A stretch of 64,000 nucleotides of DNA from Thermoanaerobaculia bacterium (GTDB lineage: Bacteria > Acidobacteriota > Thermoanaerobaculia > Multivoradales > JAGPDF01): NCBI GenBank assembly GCA_018057705.1, contig JAGPDF010000012.1, forward strand, positions 25,415 through 89,414. Direction: 5' to 3'. The number at the start of each line of letters is the position of its first letter. The stretch's first letter is position 1. The translations under genes were made by a program, and so were the position numbers. Positions 1 to 9,187 of this stretch are shown here, in pieces. Below the pieces are notes generated by a model, which made no database searches, was not told where the DNA came from, and saw only the letters and a list, made by a program, of their open reading frames with translations.

Positions 1-206
1 ACCCGCGGCTGCTCTTCGGCCTGGCCGGAGGCTCCGACCTCGAGGCGGTGGAGGTCACCTGGCCCGACGGCCGCGCGGAGCGCTTCCCGCCCCCACCGCT
101 GGGCGCTTACGCCACCTTGCGGCGCGGTCAGGGACGGATCGGGGAAGCGACGACCGGCGCACCTCCTCCTGCCACCGTGCCCCCAGGGCCGCCCGGACGC
201 CGGTGA
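1..206 (+). CDS. ASPIC/UnbV-domain protein, C-terminal end (partial)
   Basis: Only the last 67 codons are present, read in the frame that begins at base 3. The visible part contains LFGLAGGSDLEAVEVTWPDG, which matches the ASPIC/UnbV repeat that closes CRTAC1-like, FG-GAP/VCBS-repeat secreted proteins (glycine-rich stretch, then a WPDG turn). It ends in a proline-rich tail. The stop at 204-206 overlaps the GTG start of the next TPR gene by 4 nt, so the two are probably co-transcribed. In this family a TPR protein is a frequent neighbour. The N-terminal beta-propeller lies outside the window, so the family call rests on this short tail only. Confidence 0.7.
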   Translation, partial: PRLLFGLAGGSDLEAVEVTWPDGRAERFPPPPLGAYATLRRGQGRIGEATTGAPPPATVPPGPPGRR

Positions 207-1150
207 CACGGCGAGGCATCCAGACGCTGCTCTGCGCTCTCGGGCTGCTCACACCGGCGGCCGTCGCGGCGCAGCCAGCGCCCGCGGCGGGTGCTGCGCA
301 GTCACCCGCTGCCGCCACCCGCGAGGCGTCACGCGCGCCGCTCCGGACGGTGCCATGGCCCAACCTCGCCGGCCTCGAGCCAGCGGTTCGGCAGGCGTTG
401 CAGCGCGCCTCCACAACGCTCGCCACCGGGACGTCGGACGGGGAGGCGCACGGCGAGCTCGGCCGGCTCTTCCATGCCCACGGTTTCCCGGCCGCCGCCC
501 AGGTCTGCTACGCCAATGCCGCCGACCTTCAGCCGGACGACTTCCGCTGGCCGCACCTGCGCGGGCTGGCGCTCATCGAGGAGCAGCGCCTGGAGGAGGC
601 CGGGGACGCGTTCGCCGAGGCCTTCTCGCGACGGCCGTATTACCCCGCGCTGCTGCGTCAGGCGCGCGTCGCACAGGAACTCGGCGACTTTGCGCAGACG
701 AAAGCCCTGCTCGCGGTCGCCCTCGCGCACTCACCCAACGATCCGGCCCTGCTCGCCCTCCTCGGCGAGCAGGCGGCGCTCGAAGGCGACGATCGCGCCG
801 CGGTCGACCAGCTGTCGCGCGCCCTCGCCGGAGCTCCGGGCGCAACTCGACTGCACTATCCGCTGGCGCTCTCCTATCGTGCGCTCGGCGATGTCGCGGC
901 GGCCGACCGTCATCTCGCGCTGGCCGGGCGGGTCGGTATCGTGCCGCTCGATCCGCTCGCCGACGAGGTGCGCGCCCGACGCGTCGGCGCCACGGCCTGG
1001 GACCTCGAGGGACAACGGGCCCTCCAGGCCGGCGACGCTGCCGCCGCGGCGAAGGCCTTCCGCAAGGCGCTCGAAGCCCGTCCTGACGACCCGGAGCTGC
1101 GCAACCGCCTGCGCGCCTCCGAGGCCGCGATCCCCGGGGAGAAGAGATGA
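203..1150 (+). CDS. Secreted tetratricopeptide-repeat protein
   Basis: A 315-residue protein starting at GTG 203, which overlaps the upstream stop by 4 nt (GTGA). Residues 1-23 form a signal peptide (RR near the start, LLCALGLL core, cut near AAVAAQ). From about residue 70 the protein consists of TPR-like helical pairs (for example LGRLFHAHGFPAAAQVCYAN, and a last one ending KAFRKALEARPDDPELRNRL). It is probably a periplasmic scaffold that works with the upstream ASPIC/UnbV protein. No catalytic motif is visible. The stop overlaps the ATG of the HIT gene (ATGA). The specific role is unknown. Confidence 0.75.
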   Translation: MTRRGIQTLLCALGLLTPAAVAAQPAPAAGAAQSPAAATREASRAPLRTVPWPNLAGLEPAVRQALQRASTTLATGTSDGEAHGELGRLFHAHGFPAAAQVCYANAADLQPDDFRWPHLRGLALIEEQRLEEAGDAFAEAFSRRPYYPALLRQARVAQELGDFAQTKALLAVALAHSPNDPALLALLGEQAALEGDDRAAVDQLSRALAGAPGATRLHYPLALSYRALGDVAAADRHLALAGRVGIVPLDPLADEVRARRVGATAWDLEGQRALQAGDAAAAAKAFRKALEARPDDPELRNRLRASEAAIPGEKR

Positions 1151-1587
1151 ACGGGAACCTGATCCACGAATCCACGCACTTCACGACCCGTCAGGCATCG
1201 GACACGCGCGTGCCGGGTCATCTCATCGTCGCGAGCCGCAACGAGTGCACGTCGCTCGACGGATTCACCCCGGACCAGGCCGCCGATCTCATGCGATGTC
1301 TCGTGCGGGCCGAGGCCCTCCTGCAGCAGATTCTCCAGCCCGAGAGAATCTACATTCTCAAGTTCGGCGAGGCGGTGCCGCAGATTCACTTCCATGTCTT
1401 TCCCAGAACCGCCCGACTCCTGCAGGCGTACCTCACCGAGGTCGTCGACCGGGAACCCTACAGTGGCGCACGCATCATGGACTGGGCGTGGACGCACCGC
1501 GAGTCTGCCGGCTTCGCCGACGAGGAGATTCAGTCCTTTGTCGACGCGGCCAGGGCCCGCCTGGGACCCGGAGGCGAGATCCGTTGA
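1147..1587 (+). CDS. HIT-family hydrolase-like protein
   Basis: A 146-residue protein of typical length for one HIT domain. The nucleotide-binding signature is AVPQIHFHVFPR near residue 80. Compared with the usual His-x-His-x-His pattern, the first histidine is Gln and the last position is Phe, while the central pair His-Phe-His remains. HIT proteins hydrolyse or transfer nucleotidyl groups, and the middle histidine is the nucleophile. The substrate cannot be told. The ATG overlaps the TPR stop by 4 nt, so it is translated as part of that operon. A LuxR-type HTH remnant begins at its own stop codon. Confidence 0.75.
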   Translation: MNGNLIHESTHFTTRQASDTRVPGHLIVASRNECTSLDGFTPDQAADLMRCLVRAEALLQQILQPERIYILKFGEAVPQIHFHVFPRTARLLQAYLTEVVDREPYSGARIMDWAWTHRESAGFADEEIQSFVDAARARLGPGGEIR

Positions 1588-1715
1588 CCGCCGGCGATGC
1601 ACTCGGCATCTCCGTGAACACGGTGCGCAAGCACATCCGCAATCTCTACGAGAAGCTCGAGGTCCATACCCGCTCGGAGGCGGTCGGCAAGGCGCTTCGG
1701 GGCGGCTGGATCTGA
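1584..1715 (+). pseudogene. LuxR-type HTH C-terminal remnant
   Basis: Starting at TTG 1584, which overlaps the HIT stop as TTGA, there are 43 codons containing GISVNTVRKHIRNLYEKLEV and then HTRSEAVGKAL. This is the recognition helix and last helix of a LuxR/FixJ DNA-binding domain. The first half of the domain and any receiver domain are missing: the normal LTxRE...EIA segment is reduced to LTAGDA. It is most likely the tail of a deleted response regulator. A real 43-residue DNA-binding microprotein coupled to the HIT gene cannot be excluded. Confidence 0.6.
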
Positions 1716-1725
1716 CGGGCGCGCC

Positions 1726-3177
1726 TCAGCCGGCTTCGGCGCGCCCGGCGAGCCGGCGCACGAGGCCGCTGAAGATCAGGGCGTGCACGGGGTAGAGGGC
1801 GTACCAGTAGAGCAGGCCCGCGAGGCCTTTGGGCGCGAAGAAAGCGGTCTGTGCCAGAACGGTCGAGCCGTCGGCTTCGCGGATCTCGAACTGCAGCCAG
1901 GCGCGGCCCGGCACCTTCATCTCGGCGCGCAGGCGCAGGAGCGTCGGCGCCTCCACCGTCTCGACGCGCCAGAAATCGAGCGCGTCGCCCGGCCGCAAAT
2001 CGTCGGGATCGCGCCGGCCACGCCGCATGCCGACGCCCCCCACCAGGCGATCGATGGCACCGCGCACACGCCAGGTCCAGTCCATGAAGAGCCAGCCGCG
2101 GCGGCCGCCCAGCTGCAGCACCGACGCGAAGACCCTTTCCGCAGGCGCGGCGACGCGCAGCTCGCGGCGCTCGAGGATCATCCCTTCGCGGTTCTCCAGC
2201 CGCACCACCGGGCGGTCTCCCTGACTCGAGGCCAGGGCGTCGCTCCAACTGGTCTCGACCTCGCCGGCGTCGAGCTTCGCCAGGGCGCGGCGCACCGCTT
2301 CGGGGTAGCCGACCGGGACGATTCCCGGAAAGAGCCGGCGCGCCGTCGTGTCTCGCACCACGACCTCGTTCTTCAAGCCGTCGATGAGCGGCCGCGCGAT
2401 CGCCGCCGGAATCGGCGTCACCAGATGGACCCAGAACGAGGAGAGCCGCGGGGTCAGCACGGGCACCGGCAGGAGCCAGCGCCGCAGCCCGCGCTCGGCG
2501 GCATAACCGGTCATCATCTCGCCGTAGGTGACGACGTCGGCGCCACCGATCTCGATCACCTCGCCGGCGCTCTCCGGAGTCGTGAGCGCGGCGACTAGAT
2601 AGTCGAGGACGTTGCGGATCGCGATCGGCTGGGTGCGGGTGAAGACCCAGCGCGGGCAGATCATCACCGGCACGCGCTCGGCGAGGTAGCGGATCATCTC
2701 GAACGACAGGCTCCCCGAACCGACCACGACTCCGGCCCGCAGCTCGGTCACCGGCACCCCCGCCTCGCCGAGCGCCGCGCCGGTCTCCTGGCGCGACCGC
2801 AGATGGTGCGAGAGCGCCGTCTCCGGGTCGCCCAGCCCGCCGAGATAGACGATGCGCCGGACACCGGCGGCGCGCGCTGCGGCGCCGAACGCCGCGGCGG
2901 CCTCGCGATCGCGCCGGGCGAACTCCTCGCCCGTCCCGAGACTGTGGATCAGGTAGTAGGCGACATCGACGCCGGCGAGCGCCGGCACCAGGGTCGCGGG
3001 CACCATCGCATCGCCGCCCACGACCTCGACCCGCCCGCGCCACGGCCGCCCCTCGAGCCGCCCGGGGTCGCGCGCCAGACAGCGCACTGCGAAGCCCGCC
3101 TCGAGCAGGCGCGGCACCAGCCGGCCGCCGACATAGCCGGTGGCACCGGTGACCAGGATCCGCTGAGGATTCGTCAT
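1726..3177 (-). CDS. SDR-family NAD(P)-binding protein with DUF2867 C-terminal half
   Basis: A 483-residue protein from ATG 3177. The N-terminal nucleotide-binding motif is ILVTGATGYVGGRLVPRLLE (residues 6-25), followed by an atypical short-chain dehydrogenase/NmrA fold to about residue 290. The C-terminal part (about 340-483: LFMDWTWRVRG, DALDFWRVE) matches the DUF2867 domain that follows such SDRs. Substrate unknown; these proteins are thought to act on NAD(P)-linked or quinone-like substrates. An in-frame ATG at 3249 would add 24 residues that lie upstream of the conserved start, so I prefer 3177. It is divergent from the ThiO-like gene and convergent with the LuxR remnant. Confidence 0.8.
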   Translation of the reverse strand: MTNPQRILVTGATGYVGGRLVPRLLEAGFAVRCLARDPGRLEGRPWRGRVEVVGGDAMVPATLVPALAGVDVAYYLIHSLGTGEEFARRDREAAAAFGAAARAAGVRRIVYLGGLGDPETALSHHLRSRQETGAALGEAGVPVTELRAGVVVGSGSLSFEMIRYLAERVPVMICPRWVFTRTQPIAIRNVLDYLVAALTTPESAGEVIEIGGADVVTYGEMMTGYAAERGLRRWLLPVPVLTPRLSSFWVHLVTPIPAAIARPLIDGLKNEVVVRDTTARRLFPGIVPVGYPEAVRRALAKLDAGEVETSWSDALASSQGDRPVVRLENREGMILERRELRVAAPAERVFASVLQLGGRRGWLFMDWTWRVRGAIDRLVGGVGMRRGRRDPDDLRPGDALDFWRVETVEAPTLLRLRAEMKVPGRAWLQFEIREADGSTVLAQTAFFAPKGLAGLLYWYALYPVHALIFSGLVRRLAGRAEAG

Positions 3178-3332
3178 GTGGAGAGTACGCTCCGCGGAGG
3201 CGTCCGGACCGATCGGTCCCAGGTGCGCGAGAGATCGGATCCAGAGCATACTGCCTCGCCGGGCAGGGAAGGGCGCCGGGCGGAACCGCTATCGTCGTGG
3301 CGGACAGGGCGCAGCTCGAACGGAGACAGGAA

Positions 3333-4460
3333 ATGACCACCGACATCGTCGTGATCGGCGCCGGAATCCACGGCTGCGCCACCGCCCTGCGCCTCGCCCG
3401 GGCGGGCGCGCGGGTGACGGTCCTCGAACGCAGCGTTCCCGGAGCCGAGGCGTCGAGTGCCGCGGCAGGGATCCTCTCGCCCGGCGTCGAGGCCCAGCAC
3501 GGCGGACCTCTCCTCACCCTGGCCCAGGATTCGATGCGCCGCTGGCCGCGCTTCGTCGAGGAGCTCGAGGCGGCGACCGGGATCGACCTCTTCTTCCGCG
3601 CCAACGGCACGCTGCGCATCGTTTTCAGCGCCGCCGAAGCAGCGGCCTGGCGCGCCGACCTGCCGCGGCTGGTCGCCCTCGGCGTCGCCGCCGAGTGGCT
3701 CGACGGGCCGGGTCTCTGCGCCCTCGAACCAGCTCTTGCCGCGAGTGTCCAGGGTGGCTTTCTCTTCCGGGGCGAAGCGTGCCTCGATCCGAAACCGCTG
3801 CTGCGCGCGCTCGCCCTCGCGGCGGCCGGCGCCGGGGCCCGCTTCGTCACTGGTCGGGTGCGGCGCATCACGATCGAGCGGGGCCGGGTCGCCGGCGTCG
3901 ACCACGACTCGGGACACATCCCCGCCGGCGCCGTACTGCTCGCCGCGGGCGCCTGGGCGGGCCTCGTCGAAGGCAGTGGCCTCCCCGCTGGCGCCGTGCG
4001 CCCGGTACGCGGCCAGATGGTCGTCCTCGAAGGTCGTGCGCCGGGACCACCGGTCCCTGCGGCCCCTGCGATCGCCTCGCGTGTGGTCTTCTCACCCAAG
4101 GGCTATCTGGTACCGCGACCCGACGGGCGCGTGCTCTGCGGCTCGACGATGGAAGAGGCCGGCTTCGAGAAGGCCGTGACCGCCGGCGGCCTGCTGCACA
4201 TTCTCGGGATGGCCGTGGAGACCGCTCCCCGCCTCGCCACGGCGCCCTACCTCGAGTCGTGGTCGAACTTCCGACCGGCCACCGCGGACGGGCTTCCCGT
4301 CCTCGGTCCGGGCGCGGTGCCCGGCCTCTTCTACTCGACCGGACACCACCGCCACGGCATCCTGCTGGCGCCGGCGAGCGCCGATCTCGTCGCCGCGTGC
4401 CTCCTCGGCGCGGCGCCGGAGCTCGACCTCACGCCCTACTCGGCGGCCCGGCTCGGCTGA
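3333..4460 (+). CDS. thiO: FAD-dependent glycine oxidase-like (DAO family)
   Basis: A 375-residue FAD oxidoreductase. The dinucleotide-binding motif VVIGAGIHGCATALRLARAG is at residues 6-25 and the C-terminal DAO signature ending in YSTGHHRHGILLAPASADL is near residue 340. Length and order of motifs fit ThiO, which oxidises glycine to iminoacetate for the thiazole of thiamine. Other D-amino-acid or sarcosine oxidases of the same family are possible because no thiamine gene is nearby. The start at ATG 3333 has a GGAGACAGGAA ribosome site. A GTG at 3297 would add 12 residues without a motif. The 3' end overlaps the opposite-strand TPR gene by 25 bp. Confidence 0.75.
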   Translation: MTTDIVVIGAGIHGCATALRLARAGARVTVLERSVPGAEASSAAAGILSPGVEAQHGGPLLTLAQDSMRRWPRFVEELEAATGIDLFFRANGTLRIVFSAAEAAAWRADLPRLVALGVAAEWLDGPGLCALEPALAASVQGGFLFRGEACLDPKPLLRALALAAAGAGARFVTGRVRRITIERGRVAGVDHDSGHIPAGAVLLAAGAWAGLVEGSGLPAGAVRPVRGQMVVLEGRAPGPPVPAAPAIASRVVFSPKGYLVPRPDGRVLCGSTMEEAGFEKAVTAGGLLHILGMAVETAPRLATAPYLESWSNFRPATADGLPVLGPGAVPGLFYSTGHHRHGILLAPASADLVAACLLGAAPELDLTPYSAARLG

Positions 4461-6196
4461 GCGCCGCCCGACATTCCTGCGCCGCGGGCGCCGCCGGCGC
4501 TGGCGGCGGCGAAGGCCCGCTCCATGCGCTGCGGCGCGGCGAGGCGGTCGAGCTCGAGATCGGCGCGCGACCAAGAAAAGGCCAGCCGGCGGTCGACGGC
4601 TGCGGCCTGGATCTCCTTGCCCTGCCGGCGCAGCGCCGCGGCGAGGCCGGTGAGCGCCCAGCCGTTCTCCGGGTTGCGCTCGAGGTCGGCGCGGAAGTGC
4701 GCCTCCGCTGCCTCGTTCCGACTGGCCTCGAGCAGCAGCGGGCCGAGCATGTGACGCACCGGGAAGTACCAATCGCTCGGCTCGTTGTAGCGCAGCCCGT
4801 CTTCGACCGTCACGGCTTCCGCGAGCTTCGCGACTGCGGCGTCCCAGTCGCCGCGCGCGCGCGCCAGTTCGGCGGCGGCCAGGCTGCGCGCGATCTGCGC
4901 CAGGGCGGTCACCGGATTGAAACCCTGGAACGCCTCCGCTGGCAGAAGGGCATATAGGCGTTCGGCCTCGGCGCTCTCCTTCCCGGACTCCTCGAGGTTG
5001 CCGAGACGCGCCTGGGCGATGGCGCGCGCCACGTGGGTCACCGCCGTGGCGTAAGCGAACTCGGCGGGCGGCATCGGCTCGGCGAGGACCCCCTGCCAGC
5101 GCCCGAAGCGCACCAGCGTCCAGACCGGGTAGGCGAGCCAGCCGTCGTAGCCCGGCATGGCGCGCAGCATCTCGGCCGGCAGGCGCGCCGCGGTGTCGCG
5201 AGCGGCGCCGTAGGCTGTCGCGCTCCTGCCCTCCATCTGCGCCGCGAACCAGAGGAACTGATGATTGTGCGCGGCATACATCGGATAGATCATGAAGTTC
5301 CCGGCTCTGGGCAGGTAGGCGCCGTCGGCGGCCACCGCGCGCTCGTTGGCGAGCGCCGAGTCGGCGTAGCGACCGACGCGCTGGAAGATGTGCGACGGCA
5401 TGTGCACGAGGTGGCCGGCGCCCGGCATTCGCGTGCGCAGGCGCTCCGCCGCCGCCACCGCGCGCTCGGGAGTCTTCGACGCCTCGACCGCGTGAATATA
5501 GAGATGGCAGAGACCGGCATGATCCGGCGCTTTCGCGAGCGCGCCCTCGAGCAGCGCCACGATCTCCGGGGTCCACTCCTTGGGCTCGCCGCCGGTCGTG
5601 TAGAGATCCCAGGGATGCAGGTTGAGGAGCGCCTCGGCGGCGAGATAGGCGACGTCGACATCGTTCGGGTGAGACTTCGCCACGGCGCGCATCGCGTCGG
5701 CGTACGCCAGGTCGAGTGCCGCCTGGCCTTCGGGCGTCGCGGGCGCAGGGTCACTGTAGCGCCGGGTGACCGCCTGGATGAGCGCGCGTTCGACCGGCGT
5801 CGCCGACCCGGCGCGTCGCAGCCCCTCCGCCGCCGCGGCGGCGGCCGCCACGGTGCGCTCCGGCGTCGCCGGGAAGTTGATGTGCGGCCCCAGCGCCATG
5901 GCGACTCCCCAGTTGCACATGGCGCAAGTGGGGTCGATCTCCACCGCGGCCCGGAACGCCCGCTCGGCCTCCTCGACGTTGAAGGCGAACATCAGCCGCA
6001 ACCCCTGGTCGAAATAGCGCTGCGCCGCGGGCAGGTAGGTGGAGATCGTGCGATGGTGGTCGCCGAGGTTGTCGAGGATCGGGGCCGTCCGAGACTCCCC
6101 GGTGCCCGCCAGCGAGCCGTTGGCGTGACCCTGGGCAACGGCGGCGAGGCAGGACGCGATAGAGAGAAGGGCGAGAAGAGCGCAGTGTCGGCGCAT
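4436..6196 (-). CDS. Exported tetratricopeptide-repeat protein
   Basis: A 586-residue protein from ATG 6196, preceded by a strong AGGAGGTG ribosome site. Residues 1-23 are a signal peptide (HCALLALLSIASCLAAVAQG). The mature part begins with a conserved block, HHRTISTYLPAAQRYFDQGL, followed by FAFNVEEAERAFRAAVEIDP and a CAMCNWGVAMA segment typical of a widespread family of periplasmic TPR proteins. Paired Cys (CAMC) might bind a metal or form a disulphide, which is inference. The function of the family is not established. It is transcribed alone, divergent from the helicase gene. Confidence 0.75.
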   Translation of the reverse strand: MRRHCALLALLSIASCLAAVAQGHANGSLAGTGESRTAPILDNLGDHHRTISTYLPAAQRYFDQGLRLMFAFNVEEAERAFRAAVEIDPTCAMCNWGVAMALGPHINFPATPERTVAAAAAAAEGLRRAGSATPVERALIQAVTRRYSDPAPATPEGQAALDLAYADAMRAVAKSHPNDVDVAYLAAEALLNLHPWDLYTTGGEPKEWTPEIVALLEGALAKAPDHAGLCHLYIHAVEASKTPERAVAAAERLRTRMPGAGHLVHMPSHIFQRVGRYADSALANERAVAADGAYLPRAGNFMIYPMYAAHNHQFLWFAAQMEGRSATAYGAARDTAARLPAEMLRAMPGYDGWLAYPVWTLVRFGRWQGVLAEPMPPAEFAYATAVTHVARAIAQARLGNLEESGKESAEAERLYALLPAEAFQGFNPVTALAQIARSLAAAELARARGDWDAAVAKLAEAVTVEDGLRYNEPSDWYFPVRHMLGPLLLEASRNEAAEAHFRADLERNPENGWALTGLAAALRRQGKEIQAAAVDRRLAFSWSRADLELDRLAAPQRMERAFAAASAGGARGAGMSGGAQPSRAAE

Positions 6197-6375
6197 GGAA
6201 CACCTCCTGGAGGTGAATCCTAGGCAAGCCCCCGCCGGAGGCAATACTCACTTTCGTGAGCTGCGGGCTCTGACCATCGTGGGACCGAACCCTTGCAGGA
6301 CGAGGTTCGAGGGGTCGACTCCCGCCGGCGCGCGGTCCGGACCGATGAAGGCACCGGCTGGTAAAGTGGCGGCGA

Positions 6376-8574
6376 ATGCCGACTGCTACCCCCATCGATT
6401 TCGCCAAAGAGCTCAATCCGGATCAGTTCGCCGCCATCACCCACGGGGATGGGCCGCAGCTCGTCCTCGCCGGCGCCGGCTCCGGGAAGACCCGCGTCAT
6501 CACCTATCGCGTCGCCTGGCTCGTGCAGGAGCGCGGTGTCGACCCGGCCTCGATCGTCGCCGTCACCTTCACCAACAAGGCGGCGGGCGAGATGCGCGAC
6601 CGCGTCGAGCGGCTGGTCAACGTCTTTCCCCTGCCGACTTTCGTCGGCACCTTTCACCGCTACGCCCTGACGCTGCTGCGCCGTTACGGCGAGCGCGTCG
6701 GGTTGCCGCGCGATTTCGCGATCCTCGATACCGACGACCAGAAGCGCCTGGTGGTTCAGGCGATGGCCGCCGAAGGGGTGTCGGAGACGAGCTTCCCGCC
6801 GCGCACGATCCTCGCGGCGATCTCGGGCGCCAAGAACCGCCTGCTCTCGCCGGCTCAATACGAACGTGAAGCGAAGGACTTCTTCGAGCAGCGCGTGGCG
6901 CGCGTTTACCGCCGCTACCAGTCTCTGGTCGCACAGGCCTCGGGCGTCGACTTCGACGACATGATGAGCCTCGCGGTGAAGCTCTTCACCGAGCACAAGG
7001 AGATCGCCGACCGCCTGCGGCAGCGCACCCGCTACCTGCTGGTCGACGAGTTCCAGGACACCAACCAGGCGCAGCTCACCCTGGTCTCCGAGCTCGCCGG
7101 GGCGAACGGCAACCTGACCGCCGTCGGCGACGAGGACCAGGGCATCTATCGCTGGCGCGGCGCTGACCTCACGCACATCCTCGAGTTCGAGCGCCACTTT
7201 CCCGGCGCCGCGGTGCGCAAGCTCGAGCGCAACTACCGCTCGACCGGCATCATCCTGGATGCCGCCAACGCCGTGGTCTCGAACAATCAGCTGCGGCGGG
7301 GCAAGAAGCTCTGGACGGCCGCGGGCCGCGGCCAGCCGATCGCCCTTCATCGCGCCGGCGACGAGCTCGAGGAGGCGGCCTGGGTGGTCGAAACCCTGAC
7401 CCGCCTGCGCGGCCAGCACGCGCTCTCGGACATGGCGATCCTGGTGCGCACCAACGCCCAGACGCGAGCTTTCGAGGACGAGTTCTTCCGCCACCGGATT
7501 CCGTACACCATGGTCGGCGGAGTGCGCTTCTACGAGCGCGCCGAGATCAAGGACCTGGTCGCCTATCTCCGCCTGCTGCGCAATCCGCGCGACAGCTTCT
7601 CGCTGTCGCGGATTCTCAACGTTCCGCCGCGCGGCATCGGCAAGACCACCGCCGCCATGCTCGACGAGCGGGCGGCGAAGCTCGGCGCCACTCTCTGGGA
7701 CGTTCTCGAGGTCGATCCGCTCGAGAGTTTCCCGGCTCGCGCCACGACCGCGCTGCGCGCTTTTCGGGCGCTCATCCACGAGCTTCGCGCGACCGCCGAG
7801 GAGCTCCCGCTGCCGGCGCTCCTCGACGAGCTGCTGGCGAAGACCGGCTTCACCGACATGTTCCGGCGCGACAACGAGGAGGAGCAGGCCAAGCTCGAGA
7901 ACATCCGCGAGTTCCTCTCGGCGGCACAGAACTTCACCGAGTCGAAGAGCTACGGCAGCGGCGAGGACGAGGACCTTCTCACCGCTTTCCTCGATCACGT
8001 CGCCCTGGTCTCCGACCTCGACGCCTGGGACGGCGAGCGCGGCGTCAGCCTGATGACGCTGCACAGCGCCAAGGGTCTCGAGTTTCCGGTCATCTTCCTG
8101 CCCGGTCTCGAGGACGGCCTCCTGCCACACTGGAATTCCCAGGGCAAGAGCGAAGACCTCGAGGAGGAACGGCGGCTCTTCTACGTCGGCATGACGCGGG
8201 CCAAGGAGCGCCTCCACCTCTCCTGCTGCCGGCGCCGCCGGATCGCCGGCGTCTACCAGGACCAGCGCGAGTCGCCGCTCCTCGCCGAGGTGCCGGAGAG
8301 CCTCCTTCAGGCTTCCGCGAGCCCCCGGATCTACCAGACGGAGCGCACTCGGCCGATCGAGGAGTTCTACGGCCGGCCGGCGGCCGCCCCCCCTCTGCCG
8401 GCCGCCGGCACTCGCGGCCCCAAGCGCGGCAGCCGCGTCCGCCATCCGACCCTCGGCCAGGGCGTGGTGCTCGAGCTCGAGGGCGAGGGCGACGACGCCA
8501 AGTTCACGATCTTCTTCGAGCGCGCCGGCAAGAAGAAGCTGATCGCCCGCTACGCCACGCTCGAGCTGCTCTAG
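6376..8574 (+). CDS. pcrA: UvrD/PcrA-type superfamily 1 DNA helicase
   Basis: A 732-residue ATP-dependent 3'-5' helicase of normal family length. Visible motifs in order: Q motif LNPDQFAAI (13-21), Walker A AGAGSGKT (32-39), VTFTNKAAGEM, GTFHRYAL, Walker B LLVDEFQDTN, motif III GDEDQGIYRWRGA, LERNYRST, MTLHSAKGLEFP, and motif VI RLFYVGMTRAK. The C-terminal 50 residues (GSRVRHPTLGQGVVLELEG) form the tudor-like domain that links PcrA/UvrD to RNA polymerase. It should act in nucleotide-excision repair and removal of stalled complexes. PcrA and UvrD cannot be separated by sequence reading alone. It stands alone, with the acetyltransferase convergent 16 bp away. Confidence 0.93.
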   Translation: MPTATPIDFAKELNPDQFAAITHGDGPQLVLAGAGSGKTRVITYRVAWLVQERGVDPASIVAVTFTNKAAGEMRDRVERLVNVFPLPTFVGTFHRYALTLLRRYGERVGLPRDFAILDTDDQKRLVVQAMAAEGVSETSFPPRTILAAISGAKNRLLSPAQYEREAKDFFEQRVARVYRRYQSLVAQASGVDFDDMMSLAVKLFTEHKEIADRLRQRTRYLLVDEFQDTNQAQLTLVSELAGANGNLTAVGDEDQGIYRWRGADLTHILEFERHFPGAAVRKLERNYRSTGIILDAANAVVSNNQLRRGKKLWTAAGRGQPIALHRAGDELEEAAWVVETLTRLRGQHALSDMAILVRTNAQTRAFEDEFFRHRIPYTMVGGVRFYERAEIKDLVAYLRLLRNPRDSFSLSRILNVPPRGIGKTTAAMLDERAAKLGATLWDVLEVDPLESFPARATTALRAFRALIHELRATAEELPLPALLDELLAKTGFTDMFRRDNEEEQAKLENIREFLSAAQNFTESKSYGSGEDEDLLTAFLDHVALVSDLDAWDGERGVSLMTLHSAKGLEFPVIFLPGLEDGLLPHWNSQGKSEDLEEERRLFYVGMTRAKERLHLSCCRRRRIAGVYQDQRESPLLAEVPESLLQASASPRIYQTERTRPIEEFYGRPAAAPPLPAAGTRGPKRGSRVRHPTLGQGVVLELEGEGDDAKFTIFFERAGKKKLIARYATLELL

Positions 8575-8590
8575 CGCGGCAAGTGCCGGC

Positions 8591-9148
8591 TCAGTGCGCG
8601 GTGCGCGCCAGGAACTCTTCGCGCAGCAGGGCGTAGAGGTAGTTGTCGATCCGGCTGCCGTGGAGCGAGAAGTAGCTGCGCAGACGCCCTTCGCGGAGAA
8701 ATCCGAGCCCCTCGAGGACGCTCGCCGAGCGCTCGTTCTCGACCGAGCAGCGGGCTTCGAGACGCTCGATGCCGACCGCCACGAAGAGCTCCGGGAGGAG
8801 CTGACCGAGCGCTTCCGACATCAGACGCATCCCCTGATACTCGGTGGCCAGGGCGTAGCCGATCTCGGCCAGGCCGTGCTCCCAGGAGAGGATCGCGAGC
8901 GTGATCCAGCCGGCGGACTCGCCGTCGACCAGAACGATCCACTGGAAGCGCTCCCCCCGCCCGCGGTAGAGATCCTCCATGCGCTGGCGCGCGAGGTCCG
9001 CCCGCAGCTCGCCGACGGACGACTCCTGCAGCGGCTGGTGGCGCCGCACCGACTCCTCCGCCCGCCAGGCGAAGAGACTCCCGGCATCGCCGGGCAGCGC
9101 CGCACGCAGGGCCACGCGGCGTTGACGGGGTTCGCGGTTGGCCACCAT
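8591..9148 (-). CDS. GNAT-family N-acetyltransferase (RimJ/RimL-like)
   Basis: A 185-residue GNAT protein. The acetyl-CoA region is around EIGYALATEYQGMRLMSEAL and the last strands read RLEARCSVENERSASVLEGL, followed by LGFLREGRLR, the classic Asn-Glu-x-S-x-x-V-L-E-x-x-G-F pattern of RimJ/RimL-type acetyltransferases. It probably acetylates the N terminus of a ribosomal protein or a small amine, but the substrate is not readable. The start is ATG 9148. It ends 16 bp from the end of the convergent helicase gene, and its upstream side faces a cluster of palindromic repeats. Confidence 0.8.
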   Translation of the reverse strand: MVANREPRQRRVALRAALPGDAGSLFAWRAEESVRRHQPLQESSVGELRADLARQRMEDLYRGRGERFQWIVLVDGESAGWITLAILSWEHGLAEIGYALATEYQGMRLMSEALGQLLPELFVAVGIERLEARCSVENERSASVLEGLGFLREGRLRSYFSLHGSRIDNYLYALLREEFLARTAH

Positions 9149-9187
9149 GGGGAGATCCTATCCAAGCGCGCGTTCGGCTTCGGTGGT

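Noticed and set aside
1646-4099. An 817-codon minus-strand frame across the SDR and ThiO-like genes
   Set aside because: It is Arg/Pro/Ala-rich, lies out of frame over two genes with clear motifs, and is a high-GC shadow.
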